From the NCBI GenBank assembly GCA_964413535.1, contig CAYPTB010000059.1, forward strand, positions 46,517 through 110,516: DNA of 64,000 nucleotides, written 5' to 3'. The first letter of the stretch is position 1. The number at the start of each line of letters is the position of its first letter. The translations under genes and the position numbers were made by a program. Shown piece by piece: positions 34,371-45,759 of the stretch. The notes beneath the pieces were generated by a model, which saw nothing but the letters and a program-made list of their open reading frames with translations, was not told where the DNA came from and did no database searches. Source of the stretch: CAYPTB01 sp964413535. GTDB lineage: Bacteria > Planctomycetota > UBA1135 > GCA-002686595.

Positions 34371-35969
34371 TCATCTGCTGGGTCTCCCGAGCACCTGGAC
34401 GAGCGGGTCCCCCAGGTGCACGACGATGCCCGGCTTGAGCGGGACGTGGTTCCTGCCCGCGCTCCAGAGGACCTCGAGGCCGTCGAGCACGCGGCGTCGA
34501 GCGGGCGAACAATGCGCCTCGAGCGGGGTCCCGCGCTCGACCGGCGGCACGACGAGCACTGCCGCTGCCCCGGCCGGGAGCGCCACGAACCGATCGACGA
34601 CGTCGTTCAAGCTACCGTGCTCGAGCGGACGCGCCTCGAGACGCCGCGTGTCCAACTGCAGCTCGTCCGCGACCAGAACCGTCGTGGAGTCGGGAACGCT
34701 CGCGAGGATCCAGGCCACGGTTCTGTTGCGCGAGTCCTCTCGAACCCCGTATGCGGTCGCGATGCGCTGCCAGGGCGCTGCGAGCGCGAGCGCGATCACG
34801 GGCAGCGCGTGGCCGAACACTTGCGCGCTGCGCGGTAGCCGCGCGGCCGACCAGCTACCCGCCGCGACGACTCCGTATGAGACGAAAGCGGGGAAGAAGG
34901 CGTACAGGGAGAGCGCGTTGCGCAAGAAGTGGACGCGCTGCGTGCACAGGAACGCGAGCAGGGCCAGGGGAAAGGCGAGCACGAGCACGGCCTCGCGAGG
35001 ACGCTTGAAGAGACTTGCGGCGATCCCGAAGAGGCCCACCGCCGAGGCGACGGGCCCGAAATCGGTCGCGAGCGCTCGTGCGTAGAAGACGAGCTGAGGA
35101 AGACCCGGATCGGCCTCGGCTCCCCTGTGCCCCGTGCGGTAGTGCTCGAGCTCGATGTCGACGTGCTCGGCGAAGAGCCGCGCGTCGAGGACGCTGAAAG
35201 GCGTCGAGATCAGGAAGCCCGCCAGCGTGGCCAGGACGATCACCGTCAGCCTGCGCGCGGGGTCCTTGCGCTCGAACACGAGGACGAGCAGCGCGGGGAG
35301 CCCAACGACTCCCAGGAAGTACTTGCAGCCCGCCGCCAAGCCGGTGAGGAGCCCTGGAAGGATTGCGCGGTGGAAGAGGCTCGCGCGCTCGCGCGCGAGC
35401 ACGACGTGCAGGACGGCGGCCGAACACACGAAGGCCCCGAACATGTCCACGTTCACGTAGGTCCAGGACATCATGAGGAAGCGCGCCGACGAGGCGATCG
35501 CGAGCGGAACCAACACGAGGTGCAGCGGCGACCCGAAGGAGCGGGCGGCCACGACCCCGAGCATCGCCATGCAGGCGAGCGAGAGCACGACCAAGAGCAC
35601 GCGGGCCGCGAGCGCGATCTCGGGACGCTCGTAGATCCTCTCGACGTCGCCCACGTCCGTGTCGGGCGATTCTCCATGCGCGAGGAGCGCCGCGGCGAAC
35701 GCCCCCGCGGTGAGGTAGATGGGCAGCGATGGATAACGGAAGAACCGCGGGTTCGGATCTCCCGTGCGGAGCATCTTCGCTGCACGCCGGGTCGTGAGCG
35801 GCTCGTCCTCGTGCAGGACGTAGGGAGCACTGCCGCTCACCATCCAAAACCGCGGGACGCCCGCCAGCACCAGAACGGCGGCGAGCCCGCACCACGCGAG
35901 GAGCCACGGCGAGCGTCGCGCGCGGCTGCGCGCGCTGGACTCGCTCGGCGCAGCATCGCTCGTTCGCAT
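34371..35969 (-). CDS. GT-C (ArnT/PMT-like) membrane glycosyltransferase
   Basis: 532 aa with about 11 transmembrane helices. The first extracytoplasmic loop has the acidic motif HEDEPLTTRRAAKML followed by RFFRYPSLPIYL, like the DE-containing loop of ArnT and protein mannosyltransferases. The C-terminal ~120 residues are soluble (NRTVAWILASVPDSTTVLVADELQL). Known: such enzymes use polyprenyl-phosphate sugars on the outer face of the inner membrane. Likely co-transcribed with the following sulfatase-like gene. Acceptor unknown. Confidence 0.82.
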   Translation of the reverse strand: MRTSDAAPSESSARSRARRSPWLLAWCGLAAVLVLAGVPRFWMVSGSAPYVLHEDEPLTTRRAAKMLRTGDPNPRFFRYPSLPIYLTAGAFAAALLAHGESPDTDVGDVERIYERPEIALAARVLLVVLSLACMAMLGVVAARSFGSPLHLVLVPLAIASSARFLMMSWTYVNVDMFGAFVCSAAVLHVVLARERASLFHRAILPGLLTGLAAGCKYFLGVVGLPALLVLVFERKDPARRLTVIVLATLAGFLISTPFSVLDARLFAEHVDIELEHYRTGHRGAEADPGLPQLVFYARALATDFGPVASAVGLFGIAASLFKRPREAVLVLAFPLALLAFLCTQRVHFLRNALSLYAFFPAFVSYGVVAAGSWSAARLPRSAQVFGHALPVIALALAAPWQRIATAYGVREDSRNRTVAWILASVPDSTTVLVADELQLDTRRLEARPLEHGSLNDVVDRFVALPAGAAAVLVVPPVERGTPLEAHCSPARRRVLDGLEVLWSAGRNHVPLKPGIVVHLGDPLVQVLGRPSR

Positions 35970-36103
35970 CGGTCCGAGAGCCTAAGGGAGCTGCGCGCTC
36001 GAGACCAAGGACCGTGTCGTACGCGCGGCGCGGATGACCCGGCGAGCGGCACCGTCGGTGTTACGATGCCCCATCGCGAGTCTAGGTGACTCTGGAGGCG
36101 ACC

Positions 36104-37525
36104 ATGTCCATCCTGCGAACGGCTCCCCTCGCACTTCTCGTCTGGATCTGCGCCGCGTTCGCGGTGTCACCCCGGAGCGACGACCCCGAGGAGCTCGCGC
36201 GCGACCTCCTCGAGCTGGCGGAGTCCAAGGCCGCGAAGAGCCGGTACGACAAGGCTCTCGACGACTATCGCGAGCTCGTCCAGAAATACCCCGGAACGGA
36301 GGCCGCGCGCACGGCCGCGCTCCGAACCACCCCGAACGCGCTCCTCGGGTGGAACGACATCGAGCGATCGGGCGACTCCGGGAACCGCGTCGACGTCGTG
36401 ATCATGGGTGACGGTTACACCCTCAAGCACCTCGCGAAGGCCTTCGATCCGCGGGCGAAGGACGTGTTCGAGGTCTTCGATCGCAACGAGATCCTGCGCG
36501 AGTACCTGTCCTACTTCAACTTCCTGCGCGCCGCCGTCGTCAGCGCGGAGGACGGCATCGACGGACACGGTCGCGAGGCCGACACGGCCCTCGACGCCTA
36601 CGTCACGAGTTCCACCGGGACGCGCTTCGCGGCAGTGAAGCCCCAAAGGGTGATGTATTACCTGGAGCAGCTCCCCGCGCACGACGGATTCGCCTTCGTC
36701 ATCGTGAATGACGAGTCGGCCGCCGTTGCGAACGCGGGCGTCGCGACGATTCCCGGCGCGACGAACGAGGCGGAGGACATGATCCACTCCTTCGGTCACG
36801 GCTTCGCCGGCTTGGGGGACGAGTTCAGCGACAGCACGTTCCACACGTTCCAAGCGGGAGATCGTCCCAATCTCTCGGCGAGCGAGACGAACGTCCCGTG
36901 GCAGCACTGGATCGACGCGAAGCACCCATTGATCGGCGTCTACGAGGGTGGGAGCGGGCGCCAGAACGACGTCTTCCGGCCCGTCGCGAGCAACTGTGCG
37001 ATGAACGCGGCGAAGGAATTCTGCCCTGTGTGCCGCGAGGCGATCGTGCTCGCGATCTACCGGAGCGTCGATGCGATCGACGCCTGCACGCCCGAGCCGC
37101 ACGAGCGGACCTCCGCGGAGGAGATCGAGCCCCCCTTGGCGCCGGCGTCGGACTCGCGCCGCGAGAAGCTCGCCTTCGAGGTGAAGACGATGCGGCCGGC
37201 GACGCACGACCTGGAGGTGACCTGGTGGGTGCTGCCCGAGCACCGCTCGCCCCGGTCCCAGGGGACGCGTCTGTCGCACACGGACCGTGCGAAGCGCGGG
37301 CCCTTGCCACCGATCGACGCTGAACCCGTACACGCGCAACGTGTCAGCAAGACCGGGAGCTATCCGCTCGAGATCGATCCCAAGGACTATGCGCCGGGGC
37401 GCTACCGCGTCGTCTGCCGCGCGGTGGACACCACGCTGCTCTCCGGAGAGAAGTTCCCGTGGGTGCTCCAGGACCGCGGAGCCTTGCTCCAATCCGAGCG
37501 CGGTTGGTGGATCCGGATCCCGTGA
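36104..37525 (+). CDS. M64 (IgA-peptidase-like) protein lacking the catalytic glutamate
   Basis: 473 aa from ATG 36104, which has a perfect GGAGG five bases upstream. Signal peptide (APLALLVWICAAFAVS) and a short TPR-like helix pair come first. The M64 domain begins NRVDVVIMGDGYTLKHL. The zinc site reads HSFGHGFAGLGDEF: His228 and His232 and the downstream Asp/Glu are kept, but the Glu of HExGH is Ser229. Known: that Glu activates water in zinc peptidases. Inferred: inactive as a protease, perhaps a binding protein. The C-terminal 130 residues are a beta-sandwich-like domain. Monocistronic. Confidence 0.85.
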   Translation: MSILRTAPLALLVWICAAFAVSPRSDDPEELARDLLELAESKAAKSRYDKALDDYRELVQKYPGTEAARTAALRTTPNALLGWNDIERSGDSGNRVDVVIMGDGYTLKHLAKAFDPRAKDVFEVFDRNEILREYLSYFNFLRAAVVSAEDGIDGHGREADTALDAYVTSSTGTRFAAVKPQRVMYYLEQLPAHDGFAFVIVNDESAAVANAGVATIPGATNEAEDMIHSFGHGFAGLGDEFSDSTFHTFQAGDRPNLSASETNVPWQHWIDAKHPLIGVYEGGSGRQNDVFRPVASNCAMNAAKEFCPVCREAIVLAIYRSVDAIDACTPEPHERTSAEEIEPPLAPASDSRREKLAFEVKTMRPATHDLEVTWWVLPEHRSPRSQGTRLSHTDRAKRGPLPPIDAEPVHAQRVSKTGSYPLEIDPKDYAPGRYRVVCRAVDTTLLSGEKFPWVLQDRGALLQSERGWWIRIP

Positions 37526-37623
37526 GACGCTCGTTCGACGAACGGCCGGTCGCTCGACTGCGTCCATCTCGGTCACGCGAGTCCGACCCTGGAGTGCGAA
37601 GAGATGCCCGCCCGGAAGGCGAA

Positions 37624-38241
37624 TCAGGAGATCAGCGCGATCACGAAGGCTGCGAGCGGGAGCGCGGCCAACAGGACGATGCCCGCGCCGCAGCCCGACT
37701 TCTTCGACGCGACCACGGGTTCACCGCGGGAGGCGGGACGGCTCTGGACCTCCGTCGCGGAAGGCATCTCGAAGGTGCACTGGCAGCCTAGCTCGGGGTT
37801 CGCGAACTTGCAGAATTCGCTCGCGAGCTCGCGGCGGGCCTGATCGAACGTGAAGACTCGTCCGTCGCGCTTGAGGCAGCGATCGTCCAGGTCGGGCACG
37901 TCCGCCGTCCTCCACCGGACTCCCGGGGCGCCTTCCTGCTCGAGCCGCCCGAGCTCTCCGAGCAGGCGTTCGCGTTCCTCGTACACCGTCTTGGGCTTGA
38001 GCGGGACGAGGTCGAAGGCGCAGATCGCGTCGCCCTCCGCCAGGCAGTACTCCGTGTCGAGCGTGTACTTGATGTCGTACTTGTTGACGAGCCTGCCGTC
38101 GCGGCGCTTGCACTCCGCGCAGGCTGTTCCGGGTTCCGCGAGACGCCAATAGAAATGGTGGAAGCCCTCGTCCTCGCCGAGCCGCTCGACCTCGGCCATG
38201 ATCTCCTTCTTGCGGCGGGAGAGGATCTCGAACTTCGGCAT
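37624..38241 (-). CDS. Cys-rich tail-anchored protein, unknown
   Basis: 205 aa from ATG 38241. Two segments carry Cys plus a DGR motif: TACAECKRRDGRL (Cys41, Cys44) and DRCLKRDGRVFTF (Cys122), followed by Cys144 and a GCQC pair (153-155). The C-terminus is one hydrophobic helix (183-205) with only one residue after it, so the protein is probably tail-anchored. The CxxC...DGR...CxC layout weakly recalls phage Mu gpF-like head-morphogenesis domains; this is a pattern resemblance only. Possible metal binding. A promoter is predicted 65 nt upstream. Confidence 0.6.
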   Translation of the reverse strand: MPKFEILSRRKKEIMAEVERLGEDEGFHHFYWRLAEPGTACAECKRRDGRLVNKYDIKYTLDTEYCLAEGDAICAFDLVPLKPKTVYEERERLLGELGRLEQEGAPGVRWRTADVPDLDDRCLKRDGRVFTFDQARRELASEFCKFANPELGCQCTFEMPSATEVQSRPASRGEPVVASKKSGCGAGIVLLAALPLAAFVIALIS

Positions 38242-38308
38242 GTTTCGCGCCCGGCGGGCTGCGCTGCATCCTCGACCAACACGGCGAGGTCCGTTGCAGG
38301 GGTGGGCC

Positions 38309-38336
38309 GTTATACCCGTGGGTCGGGAGAGGACAA
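38309..38336 (-). promoter_or_regulatory. Putative promoter of the Cys-rich tail-anchored gene
   Basis: Minus strand: -35 TTGTCC (4/6), 16-nt spacer, -10 TATAAC (5/6). It leaves a leader of about 60 nt before the ATG at 38241. Confidence 0.45.
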
Positions 38337-38467
38337 GGCTGGACGCTCGCCTCGCACGCGGCTCCCCGACGCTCTTCCACTGGAGAGCTCGCAACAAAAA
38401 GGCTCCCGCCGGCTTCTCGGGACGTCCGCCATGGAGGTAGGATCCGCCCCGATCGATCCCGCTCCGC

Positions 38468-38559
38468 GGAGAGGTGGCAGAGCGGCTGAATGCGCTAGAT
38501 TGCTAATCTGGTGACTCCTCTTTTGGGGTCCGCGGGTTCAAATCCCGCCCTCTCCGCCA
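38468..38559 (+). tRNA. tRNA-Ser (GCT anticodon)
   Basis: Acceptor GGAGAGG/CCTCTCC, anticodon loop TTGCTAA with GCT at 38502-38504, long variable arm, T-loop GGTTCAAATC, encoded CCA. 92 nt. The PEGA gene begins 20 nt downstream. Confidence 0.97.
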
Positions 38560-38579
38560 TCGAATCGAACTTCCGCGCC

Positions 38580-39077
38580 ATGCGCCCGACCGCGTCTTCT
38601 CTCCGCACGCTGTCGCTCTGCTTCGCAATCGGGCTCGCGCCGGCGTGCCGAGCGCACCGCACGCTCGAGGTTCGCACCGATCCGCCGGGCGCGCGCGTCG
38701 TCCTCGACCAGGAATTCCTGGGAACGTCTCCCGTCGAGGTCGAGTTCTGGCACTACGGCGTGCGCCGTGTGACGGTCTCGCTGGAGGGCTACCGAACCCA
38801 GACGCAGAAGATTGCGATCGTGCCACCCTGGTACGCTCGGTTTCCGATCGACATCCTGAGCGAGGTCCTCCTCCCCGTTGGCTGGAGCGATCAGCACACC
38901 CTGAAGATGACCCTCGAGTCGGGGCCCGACGAGATCACGACCCCGGACATCCGCAGCGTCCTCGACCGGGCCGAGGTCCTGCGCCGCGCCGGCCCGGATG
39001 GTCCCAGCGTCCTGCCGCCCGCACGCATCACTTCGCTCGGGAGCGATACGTTCGACACGGGGCAACCTCAGCCGTGA
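38580..39077 (+). CDS. PEGA-domain lipoprotein
   Basis: 165 aa. Signal peptide with lipobox LAPAC (Cys near residue 22), then a PEGA domain: TLEVRTDPPGARVVLDQEFLGTSPVEVEFWHYGVRRVTVSLEGYRTQTQ. PEGA domains are surface beta domains found in many planctomycetes and others. The rest (PPWYARFPIDILSEVLLPVGW) is typical of small lipoproteins of this group. Its stop overlaps the murD GTG, so a lipoprotein is coupled to a peptidoglycan enzyme. Confidence 0.82.
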   Translation: MRPTASSLRTLSLCFAIGLAPACRAHRTLEVRTDPPGARVVLDQEFLGTSPVEVEFWHYGVRRVTVSLEGYRTQTQKIAIVPPWYARFPIDILSEVLLPVGWSDQHTLKMTLESGPDEITTPDIRSVLDRAEVLRRAGPDGPSVLPPARITSLGSDTFDTGQPQP

Positions 39078-40444
39078 GCTCTCCGGCCCGTGACCTCGCG
39101 GGCAAGCGGGCTCTCGTCATGGGGCTCGGCAGTTTCGGCGGAGGAACCGGAACGGTGCGGTTCCTCTGCGCGGCGGGAGCCCGAGTCACCGTCACCGACT
39201 TGCGCGGACCCGAGCTGCTCGCGGAGGGTTTGGAGGCCATTCGCGACTTGCCCGTGGCGCTCGTCCTGGGGGAGCACCGCGAGCTCGACTTCCGCTCCGC
39301 GGACCTGGTCATCGCCAATCCGGCCGTCCGGCCCGAAGATCCCCACCTCGTTGCGGCACGCGCGGCCGGAGCGCGTGTCGTGTCGGCCGTGGAGCTCTTC
39401 CTGGAGCGCGCGAGGGCGCGCCTGTGCTGCATCACGGGAACCCAAGGCAAGAGCTCGACGACGTCCATGGTCGCGCAGCTCCTCGCCCACGCGGGCTTCC
39501 GCACACGCCTGGGCGGGAACATCGGAGGCTCGCTGCTCCCGGAGGTCGACTCGATCGGTCACGAGGAGGTGTGCGTGCTCGAGCTGTCGTCCTACCAACT
39601 CGAGGCGCTCTCTTTGGATCGTGTCGGGCGCGCGGAGGTCGTCGCCGTCACCAACGTCCTCGCGGACCACTTGGAGCGCCACGGCACAGCGCGCGAGTAC
39701 GCGCGCGCGAAAGCGCGAATCCTCGAGCTCCTCGACGCCCGAGGAACGGCGCTCCTGCCCGCCGACACGGCACTGCTCGGCGACTTCGAGGAGTTCCGAG
39801 ACGCATGCCGCGGGCGCGAGCTCCGGTTCGGCGCGGGCGCGGAGCTCCGCGTCGAGGACGGCGCGTTCCGTCTCGGGACGGAGGTGCTGGGCGCCGCCCG
39901 CGACCTTGCGCTTCCCGGCGACTTCCAAGTCGACAACGCCCTGGTCGCCCTCGGCGCGGCGCGTCTCCTGGGTGCGGAGCCCGCGCGGCTCGCGGCCGCC
40001 CTTCCCCACCTGCGCGGACTCCCGCATCGCCTGGAGGACCTCGGCGTGGTCCGCGGCCATCGGGTGTGGGACAACGGCGTCTCGACCACTCCGGACTCGA
40101 CGGCCTCCGCGCTGGAATCGATCGCACGTCCGTGCGTGCTCGTGTGCGGAGGACAGGAGAAGCGCGACTTGTCCTTCGCGCCGCTCGTCGCGGCAGCTCG
40201 CGGCCGAGTGAGTCGGGCCTTCGTCTTCGGTCGGGCGGCGGCCGCCTTGGAGGCCGCCCTGGCGGAAGCGGACGTGCCCACGCTCCCGTTCAAGGACGTG
40301 GTCAGCGCCGCGACGGCGGCGATTCGCGAGGCGGAGGCGGGGAACTCGGTGCTCTTCTCCCCGGCTTGCGCGAGCTTCGACGCGTTCCCGAACTTCCAAG
40401 TGCGCGCACGCGCCTTTCGCGCCGCCGTGGACGCCCTGCGCTGA
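39074..40444 (+). CDS. murD: UDP-N-acetylmuramoyl-L-alanine--D-glutamate ligase
   Basis: 456 aa. MurD adds D-Glu to UDP-MurNAc-L-Ala in the cytoplasm. N-terminal Rossmann part GKRALVMGLGSFGGGTG, ATP P-loop CITGTQGKSSTTSM (GTxGKS/T of Mur ligases), LELSSYQLEAL, VTNVLADHLERHG, LPGDFQVDNALVAL, GLPHRLEDLG and WDNGVSTTPDSTASALESI are all typical of MurD. The GTG at 39074 overlaps the PEGA stop. The presence of murD fits a lineage with peptidoglycan. The neighbouring genes are not other mur/fts genes, so the dcw cluster is dispersed. Confidence 0.92.
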   Translation: MSSPARDLAGKRALVMGLGSFGGGTGTVRFLCAAGARVTVTDLRGPELLAEGLEAIRDLPVALVLGEHRELDFRSADLVIANPAVRPEDPHLVAARAAGARVVSAVELFLERARARLCCITGTQGKSSTTSMVAQLLAHAGFRTRLGGNIGGSLLPEVDSIGHEEVCVLELSSYQLEALSLDRVGRAEVVAVTNVLADHLERHGTAREYARAKARILELLDARGTALLPADTALLGDFEEFRDACRGRELRFGAGAELRVEDGAFRLGTEVLGAARDLALPGDFQVDNALVALGAARLLGAEPARLAAALPHLRGLPHRLEDLGVVRGHRVWDNGVSTTPDSTASALESIARPCVLVCGGQEKRDLSFAPLVAAARGRVSRAFVFGRAAAALEAALAEADVPTLPFKDVVSAATAAIREAEAGNSVLFSPACASFDAFPNFQVRARAFRAAVDALR

Positions 40445-40473
40445 GCGAGGAGCCTCCGAGTATCCTCGCGTCG

Positions 40474-41382
40474 ATGGCCCTCGACCTCGGTGACGCGCGT
40501 ACCGTCGCGCTCCATGGGAAGCTCTCACCCTATCTGCGATTCGTGCTCGAGCGCGCCGCGGAGCACGCCCTGGTCCTGCATGCCGACGCCATCTCGCTCG
40601 AACACGTGCTCACGGTGCTCATGCTGGACGAGGAGAGCGGCGCACACCGCGCGGTGATCTTCGCCTTCGCCGACCCCGAGAGTCTCGCAGCCGAGTCCCT
40701 GGCGCTCTCGTCGGGCATCCTGGTCGTCGGATCGGGTAGCTCACTGCCCTTCTCTCCGCAGGGAGTGAAGTGTCTCTTCCGCGCGCGTGAGATCGCGGTC
40801 GAACTCGCGTGCGCGGCCGTGGAGACGGGGCACCTCTTGGCCGGCGCGGTCGAGTTCGTCCCCGACGAGGTTCGCGCGCGCTTCGCGGAGGAGGGTCTCG
40901 AGGTTCCGAGAGAACCCTCGGAGTCGAGCACCGAAACTTCCCTCTCCACCGCCGGCGCCCTGTTCGCCCACTTCGACCCGGACGCGCGCCGCGCCCTCGC
41001 GGCCGCTTGTCGGATCGCTCGGCGCATCGGCCGCGCCGCGATCTCCCCGGCTCACATCGCCCAGGCGTGCCTGGACTCGGACGAAGCCCTGGCGCGTCGG
41101 GCGAGTTTGAACTCGGCGCGCGCGCGGTCGGTGCTCGCGGGACGCGACGAGGACGCGACGCGACCCGAACGCCGGTCCCTTCCCGCCGATGAGGCTCTCC
41201 TCTGCTTCCTGGCCGATCTGCCGTCGAACGCCGGCACGCTCGACCTCCTGGGAGCCCTCGGGGAGCGTGGTCCCGACGAGGTCCGGCAACTCCTGCGTCG
41301 GAACAAGATCACGCCGGACCTCGTGGAGCGGGCGCGTGCGGCGTTCGGGGATCCCGATCCCCCGCCGACAGGCGGGCCCTGA
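40474..41382 (+). CDS. Clp_N-repeat protein without ATPase domain
   Basis: 302 aa from ATG 40474. It has Clp amino-terminal-type helical repeats: LSPYLRFVLERAAEHALVLHADAISLEHVLTVLMLD (about 10-45), FSPQGVKCLFRAREIAVELACAAVETGHLLAGAV (about 90-125) and FDPDARRALAAACRIARRIGRAAISPAHIAQACL (about 168-202). No Walker motifs. The related full-length ClpC is encoded 1.2 kb downstream with McsA between. Known: the ClpC N domain binds adaptors and substrates. Inferred: a decoy or adaptor that competes for McsA or substrates. It lies 29 nt after murD. Confidence 0.75.
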   Translation: MALDLGDARTVALHGKLSPYLRFVLERAAEHALVLHADAISLEHVLTVLMLDEESGAHRAVIFAFADPESLAAESLALSSGILVVGSGSSLPFSPQGVKCLFRAREIAVELACAAVETGHLLAGAVEFVPDEVRARFAEEGLEVPREPSESSTETSLSTAGALFAHFDPDARRALAAACRIARRIGRAAISPAHIAQACLDSDEALARRASLNSARARSVLAGRDEDATRPERRSLPADEALLCFLADLPSNAGTLDLLGALGERGPDEVRQLLRRNKITPDLVERARAAFGDPDPPPTGGP

Positions 41383-41713
41383 CCCGCGCTGGCCCCGTGC
41401 GACGCCCTGCGCGGGCGCAGCTCAGTGTCGAGAGGCTGCAGGCCCACGAAGAGGGCTCGTCGCGGGCGATCGAAGTCCACAACCGCAAGGCGCGCCGGAT
41501 CGAACGCCCGCACGGAATCTCGCCGCTCATGGGGCGGCCGGTCGGGGGGGTAGAGATTGCCGGACCCCGGTGCTGGGCGGGAGCGGGACTCGACGGAGCG
41601 AGCAGGCTGATCTATATCTGGAACCTCGTGGAGTCCTGGGGTCGCGGACTCCGATGGATTCGAACAGCTTCGGCCTCCGTGCCGCCTGCAAGCCCTCGCT
41701 CGATGACCTGCCG
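41383..41713 (+). other. Intergenic region before mcsA
   Basis: 331 nt. The McsA frame is open upstream to 41654 (MDSNSFGLRAACKP) but lacks homology before MICQAC. A TATATC hexamer at 41613-41618 could be a -10, without a good -35. No separate gene seen. Confidence 0.35.
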
Positions 41714-42238
41714 ATGATCTGCCAGGCCTGTCAGAAGAATCTCGCGACGGTTCACGTCACGGAGATCATCTCCGGAGGGAACGGCAACGGAACGGGGTCC
41801 CCCGAGATCCTGGACAAGCACATCTGCCCCGCTTGCGCGCAGCAGATGGACCTGCCCCACATGCAGGTGGTCTCCAAGAAGATGGCGGACATCTGGAAGC
41901 TCCTGCAGCAGTCATCGCGCAAGACCCGCCGCGAGGCATCGCTCACCTGTCCGGAATGCGGCATGACGCTCGGTGAGTTCCGCAGCAAGGGACGCCTGGG
42001 CTGCCCCAAGGACTACGAGATCTTCCGCGAGCACCTCGATGCGCTCCTGGTGCGCATGCACAACGCCGATTCGCACGTGGGACGGGGACCCGGTGTGGAC
42101 GAGTTCGAGCTCGAGCGCATGCAGCGCATCAACCGCTTGCGCGAGAAGCTCGAGGAAGCCGTGCGCTCCGAGGCCTACGAGAGCGCCGCTCGGCTGCGCG
42201 ACGAACTCAAGGATCTCCAAGAGGACGCCGGGAGCTGA
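41714..42238 (+). CDS. mcsA: McsA-like UvrB/UvrC-motif protein
   Basis: 174 aa. N-terminal zinc-binding CxxC pairs: ICQACQKNLATVHVTEI and HICPACAQQM, then a second pair LTCPECGMTLGEFRSKGRLGCPKDYEIFREHLDALL. The C-terminus has a UVR helical hairpin, RINRLREKLEEAVRSEAYESAARLRDELKDL. Known: McsA partners the arginine kinase McsB and ClpC in Bacillus; in many lineages, as in this window, no mcsB is next to it. The start at 41714 gives the usual MICQxC N-terminus; ATG 41654 is an alternative. Placed directly before clpC. Confidence 0.85.
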   Translation: MICQACQKNLATVHVTEIISGGNGNGTGSPEILDKHICPACAQQMDLPHMQVVSKKMADIWKLLQQSSRKTRREASLTCPECGMTLGEFRSKGRLGCPKDYEIFREHLDALLVRMHNADSHVGRGPGVDEFELERMQRINRLREKLEEAVRSEAYESAARLRDELKDLQEDAGS

Positions 42239-42573
42239 GCTCCGCGGAGTCCCCTCCGGCTCTCCCTGATGCCGGGCGGCACGGCGCTGTCCCTGCCGCG
42301 CTCTCGTTCCGAGAACTGTTTTCTTCGCCTCGCTGACGCTCCAGGCGGCGCGGGCAGTTCGCCGCAGCCGCGTTCGCACCCTGGAACCCGGCCGATTGGA
42401 GCCTAGTTTTTTGACACAGGATGGCTCCCCCCGGTAAACCCGGCCCTCCGCGAGGTCGATAGTGGCCTGGATCGAGCTACCTCGCGCGCCCCAACCTTCC
42501 CACCTCCACGCGTTCACCCGAGCTCCAGAACGCCAGCGGAAGAGCCTCCGCCACGATCGGAGAACCACCAACC
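42239..42573 (+). other. Intergenic leader of clpC
   Basis: 335 nt without a gene. It holds a TTGACA element and the clpC ribosome-binding site (GGAGA about 13 nt before the ATG). No CIRCE-type repeat was seen. Confidence 0.4.
42412..42440 (+). promoter_or_regulatory. Putative clpC promoter
   Basis: A consensus -35 TTGACA at 42412-42417, preceded by a run of T, with a weak -10 (GTAAAC or TAAACC) 17-18 nt later. It lies 130 nt upstream of the clpC ATG. Confidence 0.4.
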
Positions 42574-45123
<2,550 letters not shown>

Positions 45124-45157
45124 GCCGAAGACGCGTCGCCGTACGCAGTTTTCGCGC

Positions 45158-45183
45158 GAGGCCCGGGTGACCCCCCGGGCCTC
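45158..45183 (+). terminator. Terminator downstream of clpC
   Basis: A perfect 10-bp stem (GAGGCCCGGG / CCCGGGCCTC, loop TGACCC) 35 nt after the clpC stop. The T tract is weak (TGCGTTC). Confidence 0.6.
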
Positions 45184-45288
45184 TGCGTTCTCACCTCACG
45201 CGAGCGCACAGAACGCCGCCGGGCGACGATCGGAACGACACCACCAGGTGGTCGAGGCGGGGTTCGGCGAGAGCGGGGAAGGGGCCCG

Positions 45289-45732
45289 ATGAACGGGAGC
45301 GAGAATCCCTCCCTACGCCTCGCCGAGGCCGTGCGACTCTTCAACGCCGGCCGGTACCTCGATTCCCACGAGGCTTTCGAGGAACTGTGGGAAGGGACGC
45401 ACGGCGAACGCGCCGACCTCTACAAGGGTTTTCTCCAGGCGGCGATCGCCCTGTACCACTTCCAGGAGGGGAACCTCGCGGGCGCGCGGAAGCTCTACAG
45501 CGGCCATCGGCGATATCTGGCGAGCTACCTCCCCGAGCGCGAGGGCCTCGACATCGAGTCCTTCCTGGCCGAGATGCAAGCGTTCCTCGGCCCCGCGTTG
45601 CGAGCGCATGACCACAGCGCAATCCCCTTCGACCTCGCCTTCCGCCCCCAGATCCGGTCGAGCAGGGCGACGAGTTCGCCAGCGGAGGAGACGTCGCGCG
45701 AAACCGGTGCGAGACCCGAGCGTCCCTCCTGA
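45289..45732 (+). CDS. DUF309 family protein
   Basis: 147 aa. The DUF309 signature is RLFNAGRYLDSHEAFEELWEGTHGERADLYKGFLQAAIALYHFQEGNLAGARKLY, a small all-helical fold of unknown function present in many bacteria and archaea. The last 35 residues are low-complexity Ser/Glu/Arg. It is followed 27 nt later by dprA. Confidence 0.85.
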   Translation: MNGSENPSLRLAEAVRLFNAGRYLDSHEAFEELWEGTHGERADLYKGFLQAAIALYHFQEGNLAGARKLYSGHRRYLASYLPEREGLDIESFLAEMQAFLGPALRAHDHSAIPFDLAFRPQIRSSRATSSPAEETSRETGARPERPS

Positions 45733-45759
45733 GCGCCGCTCGATCCGCGCGAGACGCGG

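Noticed and set aside
41052..41513. 153-aa minus-strand ORF over the mcsA upstream gap
   Set aside because: It overlaps the Clp_N protein antisense and has shadow-type Arg/Ser/Pro composition.
42239..42573. CIRCE/HrcA or CtsR operator upstream of clpC
   Set aside because: No TTAGCACTC-N9-GAGTGCTAA palindrome or GGTCAAA repeats were found; only a TTGACA hexamer.
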